Counted from the stretch's first letter, positions 49,768-62,539 are shown. The stretch: 64,000 nucleotides of DNA from JAKFDK01 sp036676195 (GCA_036676195.1 JAKFDK010000099.1:1-64000), one strand, 5' to 3'. Notes: generated from the letters alone by a model not told the origin. Made by a program: numbers and translations.

Positions 49768-50387
49768 TAGCCGAGCACCTCCTCGACCTGGGCAACCGCA
49801 TCCCGGGTAATCAGGACTTTCCCTGCCCGCAGGACCTGATAGGTGTTCAGATTCCGTGCGCCCAGTGCAGCGGCGCCCTCGATATTGCGGGTGCTCTTCC
49901 AGACGTTGACGTTACCGTTGGCAGTGACGACCAGCGCCTTGGCTGCACCAAACTTCTTGAGGATCTTATTAACCTCAGCGGTCTTCGGCGCCTCCAGAGT
50001 GAGGCCGTCGAGCACCACCAGGGTATGATCAGCAACCTTGGACGACAGCGCCTGCTTCAGAGCCAGGCGACGCACCTTCTTCGGCACCTCAATCCGGTAA
50101 GACCGGGGATGAGGACCGAAGACGATACCGCCGTGACGCCAATGCGGGGCACGGGTCGACCCCTGCCGGGCCCGGCCGGTACCCTTCTGCCGCCACGGCT
50201 TGCGGCCACCGCCCGCGACTTCAGCCCGAGTCTTGGTATCGTGCGTACCTTGGCGCTGGTTCGCCAGATACGCCAGGACCACCTCATGCATTACATGGGG
50301 GTTGGGCTCCAGACCAAACACGTCATCACGGAGTTCAACCTCGCCGATCTGCTGGGCGTCTGTATTATACAGAGCAACCTTTGGCAT
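49767..50387 (-). CDS. rplD: 50S ribosomal protein L4
   Basis: A 206-residue L4 (KTRAEVAGGGRKPWRQKGTG, and RQGSTRAPHWRHGG). In other bacteria L4 represses its own operon. Confidence 0.97.
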   Translation of the reverse strand: MPKVALYNTDAQQIGEVELRDDVFGLEPNPHVMHEVVLAYLANQRQGTHDTKTRAEVAGGGRKPWRQKGTGRARQGSTRAPHWRHGGIVFGPHPRSYRIEVPKKVRRLALKQALSSKVADHTLVVLDGLTLEAPKTAEVNKILKKFGAAKALVVTANGNVNVWKSTRNIEGAAALGARNLNTYQVLRAGKVLITRDAVAQVEEVLG

Positions 50388-50411
50388 CGCTTCCTACCTC
50401 CTTTCCCAGGC

Positions 50412-51050
50412 CTACCGCTTGGCGGCGGCCTTGACAGTATCGCGGATCAGCACGAGAGAGCCCTTGGCGCCGGGCACAGCCCCCCGGATCAGGATCAGGT
50501 TGCGTTCAGCGTCAACCCGAACCACCTTCAGGCCCTGAATCGTGACCTTTTCTCCACCCAGACGGCCAGGCAGCCGACGGCCCTTGGGAACACGGGCTGC
50601 ACGACGGAAACCCAGAGAACCGGGTGCCCGGTGATACTTCGAACCGTGTGACATTGGGCCACGGTGGAAGTTCCAGCGCTTGATGCCGCCGGCAAAGCCC
50701 TTGCCCTTGCTCGTGCCGGTCACATCCACCAGTTCACCAACAGCAAAGACATCCGCCTTTAGCTCGTCGCCCACATTGTAGGCGGCGATATCTGCAAGCC
50801 GCAGTTCCCGCAGACGGCGCCGGATCGGCTGGTTAAACTTCTTGAAATGACCCTTGACCGGCCTGGTCACATGCTTCTCCTTGACTTCTCCGAAACCGAC
50901 CTGAATGGCGTTGTAGCCATCTGTGTCGACCGTCTTCTTCTGGACGACAATGCAGGGCCCAGCCTCGACGACCGTAACGGGTACCACCCGCCCGGTCTCG
51001 TCAAAAACCTGGGTCATGCCCAGCTTCTTGCCCAGAATCCCCTTCTTCAT
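50412..51050 (-). CDS. rplC: 50S ribosomal protein L3
   Basis: A 212-residue L3 (MKKGILGKKLGMTQVFDETG, and SKGKGFAGGIKRWNFHRGP). The start has AGGAGG upstream. A 358-bp gap separates it from rpsJ. Confidence 0.97.
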   Translation of the reverse strand: MKKGILGKKLGMTQVFDETGRVVPVTVVEAGPCIVVQKKTVDTDGYNAIQVGFGEVKEKHVTRPVKGHFKKFNQPIRRRLRELRLADIAAYNVGDELKADVFAVGELVDVTGTSKGKGFAGGIKRWNFHRGPMSHGSKYHRAPGSLGFRRAARVPKGRRLPGRLGGEKVTIQGLKVVRVDAERNLILIRGAVPGAKGSLVLIRDTVKAAAKR

Positions 51051-51408
51051 CGATACACACCTCCTGATCAGTGGTTGCTCCCTCGGGCACGGACAGACCT
51101 GCCTGGGGTAGGCTTCAGACTATCCGCCGCCGACCGGGGATGTAACCCCCCGGACTTGCGCCGCCAGGCGGGGTCCCGTGCACGGTTTGCCACCGAACAT
51201 CAGGACCCCCTTGCACGAGATGTACTCGTGTCCGGGCGTATCGGCCGCCTTCAAAAGCAACATGACGCGCTGGGCGTACACAAGCATCTATTCTAACAGG
51301 TTTTGTACGGTTGTGCGCTCTTTTTGCCAAAGGTATTTTCCTCCGGCAACGACGTGCACTCAACAGCACTGGTTCTATGTCCGTACACCTGCAGAAACAG
51401 ACACTTGG
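51051..51408 (-). promoter_or_regulatory. 358-bp gap between rpsJ and rplC
   Basis: Most Firmicutes have rpsJ and rplC close together. This stretch shows no credible gene. Its centre has TGTTAGAATAG on the minus strand, an extended -10-like box without a clear -35 box, and the part nearer rplC is GC-rich and could fold (GGGACCCCGCC and GGGGGGTTACATCCCCGG). A second promoter or an S10-type leader is possible. Confidence 0.4.
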
Positions 51409-51729
51409 TTACAGCTTGATTTCAATGTCCACCCCGGCCGGGAGGTCGAGGCGCATCAGGGAATCAACCGTCTTGCTCGTAGGGTCCAGGATGTCGATCA
51501 GACGCTTGTGGGTGCGCAGTTCGAACTGCTCCCGGATGTCCTTCTCGCCGTTGGGCGCGGTCAGGATCGTAAAGACGTTGCGCTCCGTCGGGAGGGGTAC
51601 AGGTCCCGAAACACGGGCGCCAGTCCGCTGGGCGGTCTCCACGATCTTCTGCGCGGAGGTATCCAGAATCTTATGGTCGAAGGCCCGCAGGCGAATGCGG
51701 ATCTTCTGACCGGGCTGAGCGTTGGCCAC
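51409..51729 (-). CDS. rpsJ: 30S ribosomal protein S10
   Basis: A 106-residue S10 (KIRIRLRAFDHKILDTSAQK, and HKRLIDILDPTSKTVDSLM), which is also the NusE part of the antitermination complex. GTG 51729 follows AAGGAG by ten bases. Confidence 0.97.
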   Translation of the reverse strand: MANAQPGQKIRIRLRAFDHKILDTSAQKIVETAQRTGARVSGPVPLPTERNVFTILTAPNGEKDIREQFELRTHKRLIDILDPTSKTVDSLMRLDLPAGVDIEIKL

Positions 51730-51771
51730 TTGAATTCACTCCTTCCGCACTGGCCTATTAAGGCCAGGGTG

Positions 51772-51801
51772 GCCCCCCCGGAGGGTCGCCGCCGGGGGGG
51801 C
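51772..51801 (-). terminator. GC-rich hairpin between tuf and rpsJ
   Basis: GCCCCCCCGG pairs with CCGGGGGGGC around ten bases. There is no U tract, so it may be an attenuator or an RNA-stability element rather than a full terminator. Confidence 0.55.
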
Positions 51802-51828
51802 TTGCCCTAGATGAACCGGAGGATTCTC

Positions 51829-53016
51829 TTACTCGGTGATCTTGGCGACGGCACCCGCACCGACGGTACGGCCACCTTCACGAATGGCGAAACGCAGGCC
51901 CTCTTCGCAGGCGATCGGGGTGATCAGTTCAACCTCGATCTCGACGTTATCACCAGGCATAACCATTTCCATGCCGTCCGGGAGCTTGATGTTGCCGGTC
52001 ACGTCGGTGGTCCGGAAGTAGAACTGCGGACGATAGCCCTGGAAGAAGGGGCTGTGGCGGCCACCTTCGTCCTTGCTCAGGACGTAGATCTGGGCGATGA
52101 ACTTGGTGTGCGGCTTCACGCTGTTGGGCTTCGACAGAACCTGGCCGCGCTCAACGTCGTTCTTATCGATGCCCCGGAGCAGGGCACCGATGTTGTCGCC
52201 GGCCATGGCCTGATCCAGCAGCTTACGGAACATCTCAACGCCGGTAACAACGGTCTTGCGGGGAGCATCGGTAAAGCCGACGATTTCGACTTCCTCGCCC
52301 ACCTTAATGGTGCCACGTTCGACGCGCCCGGTTACCACGGTGCCACGGCCGGTGATGGTGAACACGTCTTCGACGGGCATCAGGAACGGCCGGTCAGAGG
52401 CGCGCTCCGGAGTCGGAATGTAGCTGTCGACGGCATCCATCAGTTCAACGATCTTGGCTTCCCACTCGGCGTCGCCCTCCAGGGCCTTCAGAGCGGATAC
52501 CTTGACGAAAGGAATGTCGTCGCCGGGGAACTCGTAGGAGGACAGCAGTTCACGAACTTCCATCTCAACCAGCTCGAGCAGCTCAGCGTCGTCAACCATG
52601 TCGCACTTGTTCAGAGCGACGACCAGCGCCGGCACGCCGACCTGACGGGACAGCAGGATGTGCTCACGGGTCTGGGGCATGGGGCCGTCAGCGGCAGACA
52701 CGACCAGGATCGCGCCGTCCATCTGCGCAGCACCGGTGATCATGTTCTTGACGTAGTCAGCGTGTCCGGGGCAGTCCACATGGGCATAGTGCCGCTTGTC
52801 AGTCTCGTATTCCACGTGTGCGGTGTTGATGGTGATGCCGCGCTCACGCTCTTCCGGGGCCTTGTCAATCATGTCGTAAGCCAGAAATTCGGCCTGGCCC
52901 TTCTTGGCGAGAACCTTCGTGATCGCAGCGGTCAGAGTGGTCTTGCCGTGGTCGACGTGGCCGATGGTTCCGATGTTGACGTGGGGCTTGTTCCGCTCAA
53001 ACTTCTTCTTAGCCAT
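51829..53016 (-). CDS. tuf: elongation factor Tu
   Basis: A 395-residue EF-Tu with the G1 motif GHVDHGKTTL, the switch-I region RGITINTAHVEY, DCPGHADY and NKCDMVDD. It is directly after fusA, as usual. Confidence 0.98.
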   Translation of the reverse strand: MAKKKFERNKPHVNIGTIGHVDHGKTTLTAAITKVLAKKGQAEFLAYDMIDKAPEERERGITINTAHVEYETDKRHYAHVDCPGHADYVKNMITGAAQMDGAILVVSAADGPMPQTREHILLSRQVGVPALVVALNKCDMVDDAELLELVEMEVRELLSSYEFPGDDIPFVKVSALKALEGDAEWEAKIVELMDAVDSYIPTPERASDRPFLMPVEDVFTITGRGTVVTGRVERGTIKVGEEVEIVGFTDAPRKTVVTGVEMFRKLLDQAMAGDNIGALLRGIDKNDVERGQVLSKPNSVKPHTKFIAQIYVLSKDEGGRHSPFFQGYRPQFYFRTTDVTGNIKLPDGMEMVMPGDNVEIEVELITPIACEEGLRFAIREGGRTVGAGAVAKITE

Positions 53017-53106
53017 AAACTCCGTAATCCTCCCTTGAGTGGGTGAAGTGGGGAACCTTCCCCGAGCTCCCCGGGGCTAAGCCGGCTGAGCCGGCACGAT
53101 GACCGA

Positions 53107-55185
53107 CTACTTACCCTGGGCCTTAGCGATGATGCCCTCGGCTACGCTCTTGGGCACAGGCTCATACTTAGCAAACTGCATGGTGTATACGCCCCGCCCC
53201 TGGGTCCGGGAGCGGAGGTCAGTGGCATAGCCGAACATTTCAGCCAGCGGGACGTAGCCCCGCACTGCCTGAGCGCCCGACCGCGCTTCCATGCCTTCGA
53301 TCCGGCCCCGGCGGCTGTTCAGATCGCCGATGACATCGCCCATATATTCCTCAGGCACCACAACTTCAACCTTCATGATCGGTTCCAGAAGAACCGGCTC
53401 CGCCTTAGCTGCGGCAGCTTTCAGACCCATGGAGGCTGCAATCTTGAATGCCATTTCGGACGAGTCGACATCATGGTAGGAACCGTCAATTACGGTCGCC
53501 TTGAAGTCGATCAGGTGGAAGCCAGCCAGTACCCCGCGTTCTGCAGCCTCTCGCAAGCCAGCTTCGATAGGGTTGATGTATTCCTTGGGAATTGCACCGC
53601 CCACAACCTTGTTCTCGAAAACGACGCCTGCACCGCGCTCCAGAGGCTCGATCTCGAGCCAGCAGTGGCCATACTGACCGCGGCCACCGGACTGGCGAAC
53701 AAACTTACCTTCAGCCTTCACCTTCTTGGTGAAGGTTTCACGGAAGGCCACCTGTGGCTTACCGACGGTGCAGCCCACTTTGAACTCCCGCTGCAGGCGG
53801 TCCACGATAATTTCCAGGTGAAGCTCACCCATGCCAGCGATGATCGTCTGACCAGTTTCCTGATCCGTATGCATCCGGAAGGTCGGGTCCTCTTCCGCCA
53901 GCCGCATCAGGCTCTGGCCCAGCTTATCCTGGTCAGCCTTGGTCTTCGGTTCAATCGCCAGCTCGATCACCGGATCAGGGAATTCCATGGACTCCAGGAT
54001 CACGGGAGCATCTTCGGCGCAGAGAGTGTCCCCCGTGGTGGTGTCCTTCAGACCTACGGCTGCGCAGATGTCGCCGGTTTCAACCGACTCAATTTCCTCG
54101 CGGTGGTTGGCATGCATCTGGAGCAGTCGACCAATCCGTTCCTTCTTGCCCTTGGTGGCATTCAGAACGTAGGAGCCACTATTGAGTCGGCCCGAATAAA
54201 CGCGCATGAAGCAGAGTTTACCGACATAGGGGTCGGTCATGATCTTGAAGGCCAGGGCACTGAAAGGTTCACTGTCCTCAGCCTTGCGCTCAACGTCCTC
54301 TCCAGTGCGGGCATCAATGCCCTTGACCGGGGGAATGTCCAGCGGAGTGGGCATGAAATCAATGACCGCATCCAGAACCAGCTGCACACCCTTGTTCTTG
54401 TAGGAAGAGCCGCAAATAACCAGGGTAATGGCAGCGGCAATGGTGCCCTTCCGCAGCGCCGACTTGATTTCCTCGATGGTCAGTTCCTCGCCGCCCAGGT
54501 ACTTCTCCATGAGGGCGTCGTCCTGTTCGGCGGCTGCCTCCAGCAGAGCTTCCCGGTACAGTTCGACGGTGTCCTGGATTTCCTCAGGAATATCGGTTTC
54601 CTTGACCACCTTGCCCTGGTCATCTTCGTAGATGATGGCCTTCATGGTGATCAGGTCGACGACACCCTTGAAGGTATCCTCAGCACCGATGGGCACCTGA
54701 ATAGGCACCGGACGCGCTTTCAGCCGGTCTTTCATCTGCTCGACGACCCGGAAGAAGTCGGCGCCCAGGGTATCCATCTTGTTCACATAGGCCATGCGCG
54801 GAACACCATATTTATCCGCCTGACGCCATACAGTCTCGGACTGCGGCTCAACTCCACCCTTGGCGCAGAAGACCGCCACGGCACCATCCAGCACCCGCAG
54901 TGACCGCTCGACCTCAACCGTGAAGTCCACGTGTCCGGGCGTGTCGATAATGTTGATCCGATGACCTTTCCACCAGCACGTGGTGGCGGCGGAGGTAATG
55001 GTGATGCCCCGCTCCTGCTCCTGAACCATCCAGTCCATGGTGGCCGCGCCCTCATGAACTTCACCGAGTTTATGAATTCGACCGGTGTAGAACAGGATGC
55101 GCTCCGTTGTGGTGGTTTTGCCGGCGTCAATGTGGGCCATGATGCCGATGTTGCGGAGCTTATCGAGCGATACCTGCCGGGACAT
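53107..55185 (-). CDS. fusA: elongation factor G
   Basis: A 692-residue EF-G with the P-loop AHIDAGKTTTTERILFYTG, ERGITITSAATTCWWKG, DTPGHVDFT and YVNKMD. C-terminal domains IV and V follow (QSGGRGQYGHCWLEIEP). Full length. Confidence 0.98.
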   Translation of the reverse strand: MSRQVSLDKLRNIGIMAHIDAGKTTTTERILFYTGRIHKLGEVHEGAATMDWMVQEQERGITITSAATTCWWKGHRINIIDTPGHVDFTVEVERSLRVLDGAVAVFCAKGGVEPQSETVWRQADKYGVPRMAYVNKMDTLGADFFRVVEQMKDRLKARPVPIQVPIGAEDTFKGVVDLITMKAIIYEDDQGKVVKETDIPEEIQDTVELYREALLEAAAEQDDALMEKYLGGEELTIEEIKSALRKGTIAAAITLVICGSSYKNKGVQLVLDAVIDFMPTPLDIPPVKGIDARTGEDVERKAEDSEPFSALAFKIMTDPYVGKLCFMRVYSGRLNSGSYVLNATKGKKERIGRLLQMHANHREEIESVETGDICAAVGLKDTTTGDTLCAEDAPVILESMEFPDPVIELAIEPKTKADQDKLGQSLMRLAEEDPTFRMHTDQETGQTIIAGMGELHLEIIVDRLQREFKVGCTVGKPQVAFRETFTKKVKAEGKFVRQSGGRGQYGHCWLEIEPLERGAGVVFENKVVGGAIPKEYINPIEAGLREAAERGVLAGFHLIDFKATVIDGSYHDVDSSEMAFKIAASMGLKAAAAKAEPVLLEPIMKVEVVVPEEYMGDVIGDLNSRRGRIEGMEARSGAQAVRGYVPLAEMFGYATDLRSRTQGRGVYTMQFAKYEPVPKSVAEGIIAKAQGK

Positions 55186-55235
55186 CGGGTTACCCCCTTT
55201 CTTGTCGAGATTGACCTAGGCCACGAACCCTCTGA

Positions 55236-55706
55236 CTACCAACGGTAGTGAGCGAACGGACGGTTGGCCTCAGCCATCTTATGAACCTCTTCACGCTTCT
55301 TGACGGTACCACCGGTGTTGTTGGCCGCATCCATCAGCTCGCCAGCGAGCCGTTCCACCATGGTCCTCTCACCACGCGCCCGAGAGTAACTGGTCAGCCA
55401 GCGCAAAGCCAGCGAGCTACGCCGCTCAGGCCGAACTTCCATGGGGACCTGGTAGGTGGCACCACCGACCCGGCGGGGCCGAACTTCCAAGAGAGGCATG
55501 GCGTTCTTCAGCGCGGCCTCAAAGACCTCGAGCGGGGGCTTACCTGTCTTCTCAGAAATCAGGTCGAAGGCGCCATAGACGATCTGCTGGGAGACAGACT
55601 TCTTCCCATCCCACATCATCTTATTGATGAGTCGGGCAATCATTTCGCTGTTGTAGATCGGATCAGGTGTAACCTTGCGCTTAGGCACCGCACCACGGCG
55701 TGGCAT
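55236..55706 (-). CDS. rpsG: 30S ribosomal protein S7
   Basis: A 156-residue S7 (MPRRGAVPKRKVTPDPIYNS, and GGATYQVPMEVRPERRSSLA). Usual length. Confidence 0.98.
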   Translation of the reverse strand: MPRRGAVPKRKVTPDPIYNSEMIARLINKMMWDGKKSVSQQIVYGAFDLISEKTGKPPLEVFEAALKNAMPLLEVRPRRVGGATYQVPMEVRPERRSSLALRWLTSYSRARGERTMVERLAGELMDAANNTGGTVKKREEVHKMAEANRPFAHYRW

Positions 55707-55853
55707 CCGGAGTCCCCCTTTTTATGCTCGCCGGTTGGTAAGACCCCCAAAGACAGGCTACAACCCGGGCGTAGGTTCCCCCCACGCCCGGCAGCCTATG
55801 CCTGTCCGGGTAACTTCGTCTTGGGGTCGACTACTCTTACCAGCCGTACTCAA

Positions 55854-56246
55854 TTACCGCTTCTTGGCGGCGACCTTCTGGTTCTTCTTGGCTCCATACT
55901 TGGAGCGGCTCTGCTTGCGGCCCGCCACTCCGGCGCAGTCCAGTGCACCGCGCACGATGTGATAGCGCACACCAGGCAGGTCCTTGACACGACCGCCCCG
56001 CACCAGCACAACAGAGTGTTCCTGCAAGTTGTGGCCCTCGCCACCAATGTAGGAAGTCACTTCAATTCCGTTAGTCAAGCGCACACGGGCAATCTTCCGC
56101 AGCGCAGAGTTGGGCTTCTTGGGGGTGGTGGTCTTCACCACGGTGCAGACGCCACGCTTAAAGGGATTAGCCTTGAGGTGCGGCGCCTTCGACTTGGCCT
56201 CAAACTCTTCCCGGCCCAGCCGGACAAGCTGATTAATCGTTGGCAT
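55854..56246 (-). CDS. rpsL: 30S ribosomal protein S12
   Basis: A 130-residue S12 (TPKKPNSALRKIARVRLTNG and GGRVKDLPGVRYHIVRGALD) with the wild-type lysines at the streptomycin-linked positions. ATG 56246 is chosen since the GTG five codons earlier lies on the ribosome site AAAGGAGG. Confidence 0.97.
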   Translation of the reverse strand: MPTINQLVRLGREEFEAKSKAPHLKANPFKRGVCTVVKTTTPKKPNSALRKIARVRLTNGIEVTSYIGGEGHNLQEHSVVLVRGGRVKDLPGVRYHIVRGALDCAGVAGRKQSRSKYGAKKNQKVAAKKR

Positions 56247-56335
56247 TGTTGTTCCCTGCACCTCCTTTCTTGCTCTAATATCCTCAGTTGATACCCTTGT
56301 GCCCCGTCCAGTACAAGCTGGAGCATGAGCCGCCG

Positions 56336-56587
56336 CTAAGAGTCAAGAATCGCTGCCGTGGCGGCGCCCACGTCAATGCCACAGGCCTTGCCGAGGGACA
56401 CCATGGACTCAACAAAAATAACCTCAATATTCCTGGCACGTGCAGCAATCAGGACATCTCGGGTAACCGATTCGTCAGCGTCCCGGGCCACGTATACCGC
56501 CTGGGCTACGCCACGCTCGACTGCCTTGGCGGTTTGTTTGCTGCCGATCGTCTTCTTCCTCGCAGCCTTCAGGCGCTCCAAAGACAT
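56336..56587 (-). CDS. L7Ae-family ribosomal protein (YbxF-like)
   Basis: An 83-residue L7Ae/L30e-fold protein (KQTAKAVERGVAQAVYVARD, and VESMVSLGKACGIDVGAATA) of the YbxF type, which binds K-turn RNA. It is the first gene after the str promoter. ATG 56587 has GGGAGG nine bases upstream. Confidence 0.92.
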   Translation of the reverse strand: MSLERLKAARKKTIGSKQTAKAVERGVAQAVYVARDADESVTRDVLIAARARNIEVIFVESMVSLGKACGIDVGAATAAILDS

Positions 56588-56620
56588 GGCGAAAGACCTC
56601 CCGCCCGGACACACTTTCAT

Positions 56621-56649
56621 ATTGTACAACCGGCCCCATCATTCGTCAA
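56621..56649 (-). promoter_or_regulatory. promoter of the L7Ae-rpsL-rpsG-fusA-tuf transcript
   Basis: On the minus strand TTGACG (56644-56649) and TACAAT (56621-56626) are 17 bases apart and 34 bases before the L7Ae start. This is a strong sigma-A-type promoter for the str-S10-spc region. Confidence 0.85.
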
Positions 56650-56711
56650 TCTGCCATTGTAGGTGGAGCGGGGTTTTCCGCGTTTTTCGCCGCGTAGCTT
56701 CCTCATACGTA

Positions 56712-57530
56712 TCAGCGCGCGCCGGTAAGCTCAACCATAACCACTTGAATATTATGCTTGTGGGCATCCTGATAGTACAGGTCGTAACGGTTGGCTTCAC
56801 GTACAAACTCTTCAAGGGGCAGTAGCCGTTGGATCTCCTCGTCCGTTAAACGACTGACCAGACCATTTACGCGTTGGAACAGGAGTTCAATATATGCAGC
56901 GTTATGCAGCAGCAACTCGGAACCACCCACCGGGCCATGGCCCGGTATCACCACCTCAATCCCGCGGTCTGCCCATTCACGCAAGCGACGTGCGTATTCC
57001 CGGGCAGCCCCCGGCATTTCCAGGCTGGGTATGGGCAACTCGACGCTGTCCGCAGCCAACAGCAATTTTCTTTCCGGGAGATAGCAGACCACAGAATCAT
57101 CCGTATGGCCGGGCAACGGGTGCAATTCCAGGGTCAGACCACCGGCATCAATGACCTGCACACCGTCAAACACCAGATCCGGCGGCACAATGCCCGCTCC
57201 AGCGTACGTCCCGGGATCTCGGGACTGCGCTTCCCGGAGTTTACGGCCATCGTCACGCAACAGTCTTTCCCTGCACAGCCGGTGCCCCATGATCGGCACC
57301 TGCCCGACAAAGGCAGGGTTGCCCCAGACATGGTCCCAGTCGGCATGGCTGTTGACCACCAGGGTGGCATCGGAAAAGGCAGATACATCCTTTGGAGACA
57401 GCAAGGTGTCCACCAGTACCCGGTGTCGTGTGCCCTCTATGTAGGTCGCCCTGACCTCCCCGCCGTAGCCGGGCAGAGGCCGTTCGGCCAGATGCACGCC
57501 TGGCAGCAGTCCCCTCACATGCACAGTCAT
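56712..57530 (-). CDS. metallo-beta-lactamase-fold hydrolase
   Basis: A 272-residue MBL-fold protein. The zinc motif is NSHADWDHVWG (HxDxDH, like the HxHxDH of the superfamily, with Asp in place of the second His), then PLPGHTDDSVV and VIPGHGPVGG. It overlaps the methyltransferase gene upstream by four bases (ATGA). Substrate unknown. It is unusual for this position. Confidence 0.82.
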   Translation of the reverse strand: MTVHVRGLLPGVHLAERPLPGYGGEVRATYIEGTRHRVLVDTLLSPKDVSAFSDATLVVNSHADWDHVWGNPAFVGQVPIMGHRLCRERLLRDDGRKLREAQSRDPGTYAGAGIVPPDLVFDGVQVIDAGGLTLELHPLPGHTDDSVVCYLPERKLLLAADSVELPIPSLEMPGAAREYARRLREWADRGIEVVIPGHGPVGGSELLLHNAAYIELLFQRVNGLVSRLTDEEIQRLLPLEEFVREANRYDLYYQDAHKHNIQVVMVELTGAR

Positions 57531-58126
57531 GCCTTGACTGCCCGGTAAACATGGAAGCCTCCGCCGCGCTCCACGTCGTCTACCCGATCAAAGGCTTCCT
57601 GCAGACGCTTGCGTACAGAAGGCGCCCCCTGTTTATTGCCAATCACGACCCAAAGGCTGCCACCCGCCCGGAGGGCGGTATGGGCCTCAGAGAATAGGCG
57701 CCACACCACAGGTTTGCCGGTGCGCACCGGAGGGTTCAGTAAGATGGCGTCAAAGCTCAACCCTTGCACCGGTGCGGTGCCATCGCCCACGCGCACCTCG
57801 GCGTTTGCCACGGTGTTCCCAACCAGATTGCGGTGGGCCAGAGCTGCGGCTCGCTCATTGACATCGACCAGCACCACGCGCCCCTGCGGGACCAGCCGGG
57901 CTGCCACAATCCCAATGGGACCGTAGCCACACCCCAGGTCCAGGACGGTGTCCGTCGGTTCCACCTGGAAGCTCTCGATCAGCAGCCGACTGCCGGCATC
58001 GATGTGTTCACGGGAAAACACACCGCGATCTGTCACAAAGTGCAGGTCAAACCCCCGTAAACGGGCAGAAAACTCGACTTCCTCATGGCGAACCGTTGGG
58101 TCAGTGGTGTAATAATACTCTGCCAT
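57527..58126 (-). CDS. RsmC-like 16S rRNA methyltransferase
   Basis: A 199-residue class I methyltransferase of the RsmC/YbxB type. Motif I is VLDLGCGYGPIGIVAARL and motif IV LNPPVRTGK (NPPY-like). These enzymes methylate a guanine of 16S rRNA. In Bacillus the YbxB gene lies between rplL and rpoB, while here it is after rpoC. ATG 58126 follows GGAGG. Confidence 0.85.
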   Translation of the reverse strand: MAEYYYTTDPTVRHEEVEFSARLRGFDLHFVTDRGVFSREHIDAGSRLLIESFQVEPTDTVLDLGCGYGPIGIVAARLVPQGRVVLVDVNERAAALAHRNLVGNTVANAEVRVGDGTAPVQGLSFDAILLNPPVRTGKPVVWRLFSEAHTALRAGGSLWVVIGNKQGAPSVRKRLQEAFDRVDDVERGGGFHVYRAVKA

Positions 58127-58144
58127 GCTGTCCTCCGGGATGAA

Positions 58145-58171
58145 ACCGCCCTGCCGGGCAGGCAGGGCGGT
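58145..58171 (-). promoter_or_regulatory. hairpin in the leader of the RsmC-like gene
   Basis: ACCGCCCTGCC and GGCAGGGCGGT form an 11-bp stem over five bases; on the minus strand TTTCATCC follows and then the ribosome site. It could be an attenuator or a weak terminator in front of the methyltransferase. Confidence 0.5.
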
Positions 58172-58335
58172 GTGTGCAGTACCAGTGCATTGGCATTCTA
58201 CCGTGAAATCTGCCACAACGCAAGGCACCGGTATTGTACCTGAGGATAAGTTGCCATCCATCAGGGGCGCTGCCGGAAACTACATATGTATATCCCTGAT
58301 ATACCCGCATTCACCCCCTCCGGCGTACCAATCGA

Positions 58336-58365
58336 AAGGCCTCCAGGCCGTAACCTGGAGGCCTT
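58336..58365. terminator. bidirectional hairpin after the small MLFGAFP gene
   Basis: AAGGCCTCCAGG and CCTGGAGGCCTT pair over six bases; TTTCG follows on the minus strand. It ends the small gene. Confidence 0.75.
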
Positions 58366-58396
58366 CGCCGGTGTGTACGGCCCAGTTCCCCTCCCC

Positions 58397-58663
58397 CTAC
58401 ACCGCGCCAAAACCCGGAGCAGGATAGGCGGCAATGCCGGGAACCCCGGCTGTGGTGGGGTAGGCAGACGGGACCGTAGCAACCGTGGTCACAGGCACCG
58501 CGTACTCATACACGCGGTAAACCGTCGCGTTGGCTGCCGGGTACGCGACGCCGCCAGGGGCGATCCACAGATCATCTGCACCGGCCTGGGCACCGATAAA
58601 GGGGGACATCGCTGACGTGGCGGCACCGTTGGCATCAACATACGGAAAGGCACCGAAGAGCAT
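58397..58663 (-). CDS. small MLFGAFP-type protein
   Basis: An 88-residue protein of unknown function beginning MLFGAFPYV. It is rich in Ala, Val, Pro and Tyr, with no charged clusters (PSAYPTTAGVPGIAAYPAPG at the end). Its first seven residues are the same as those of the glycine-rich protein at 22299-22541. ATG 58663 follows AAGGAG; the longer frame upstream has no site. A terminator on each side makes it a single-gene unit. Spore-coat or surface structural role is inference. Confidence 0.65.
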   Translation of the reverse strand: MLFGAFPYVDANGAATSAMSPFIGAQAGADDLWIAPGGVAYPAANATVYRVYEYAVPVTTVATVPSAYPTTAGVPGIAAYPAPGFGAV

Positions 58664-58798
58664 GAGAATACACGCTCCTTGTTTGCTCCTGGCTTGGCAG
58701 GGAGCGATCAATGTCCGGTCGCTCGCTCCATCATACCCCGGTCGGGGACGTTTTGGTGCCTGTACGCCATCAACACCCCTTGGCAGACCAAAGAGGAA

Positions 58799-58829
58799 CA
58801 CCGGCGCAGCTTTACAGCATGCGCCGGTG
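58799..58829 (-). terminator. terminator of the rpoBC transcript
   Basis: CACCGGCGCA and TGCGCCGGTG form a ten-bp stem around 11 bases just past the rpoC stop; TTCCTCTTT follows on the minus strand. Confidence 0.7.
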
Positions 58830-58843
58830 CCAGCCGGGTCGGA

Positions 58844-62458
<3,615 letters not shown>

Positions 62459-62539
62459 AGCCCGACCGCTCCTTTCGGGCGCTCTCAAGTCCATTGAAAC
62501 TGCGAGACGGGAGCTATATTCTGGCGCCGTGAATGACCC

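Noticed and set aside
51115..51369. 84-codon minus-strand frame in the S10 operon gap
   Set aside because: No ribosome site, arginine-rich composition of random GC-rich sequence, no family likeness.
51811..53046. 411-codon plus-strand open frame antisense to tuf
   Set aside because: EF-Tu on the minus strand is unmistakable; the other frame has no family likeness.
53473..54903. 476-codon plus-strand open frame antisense to fusA
   Set aside because: EF-G on the minus strand is complete; this is a shadow of codon bias.
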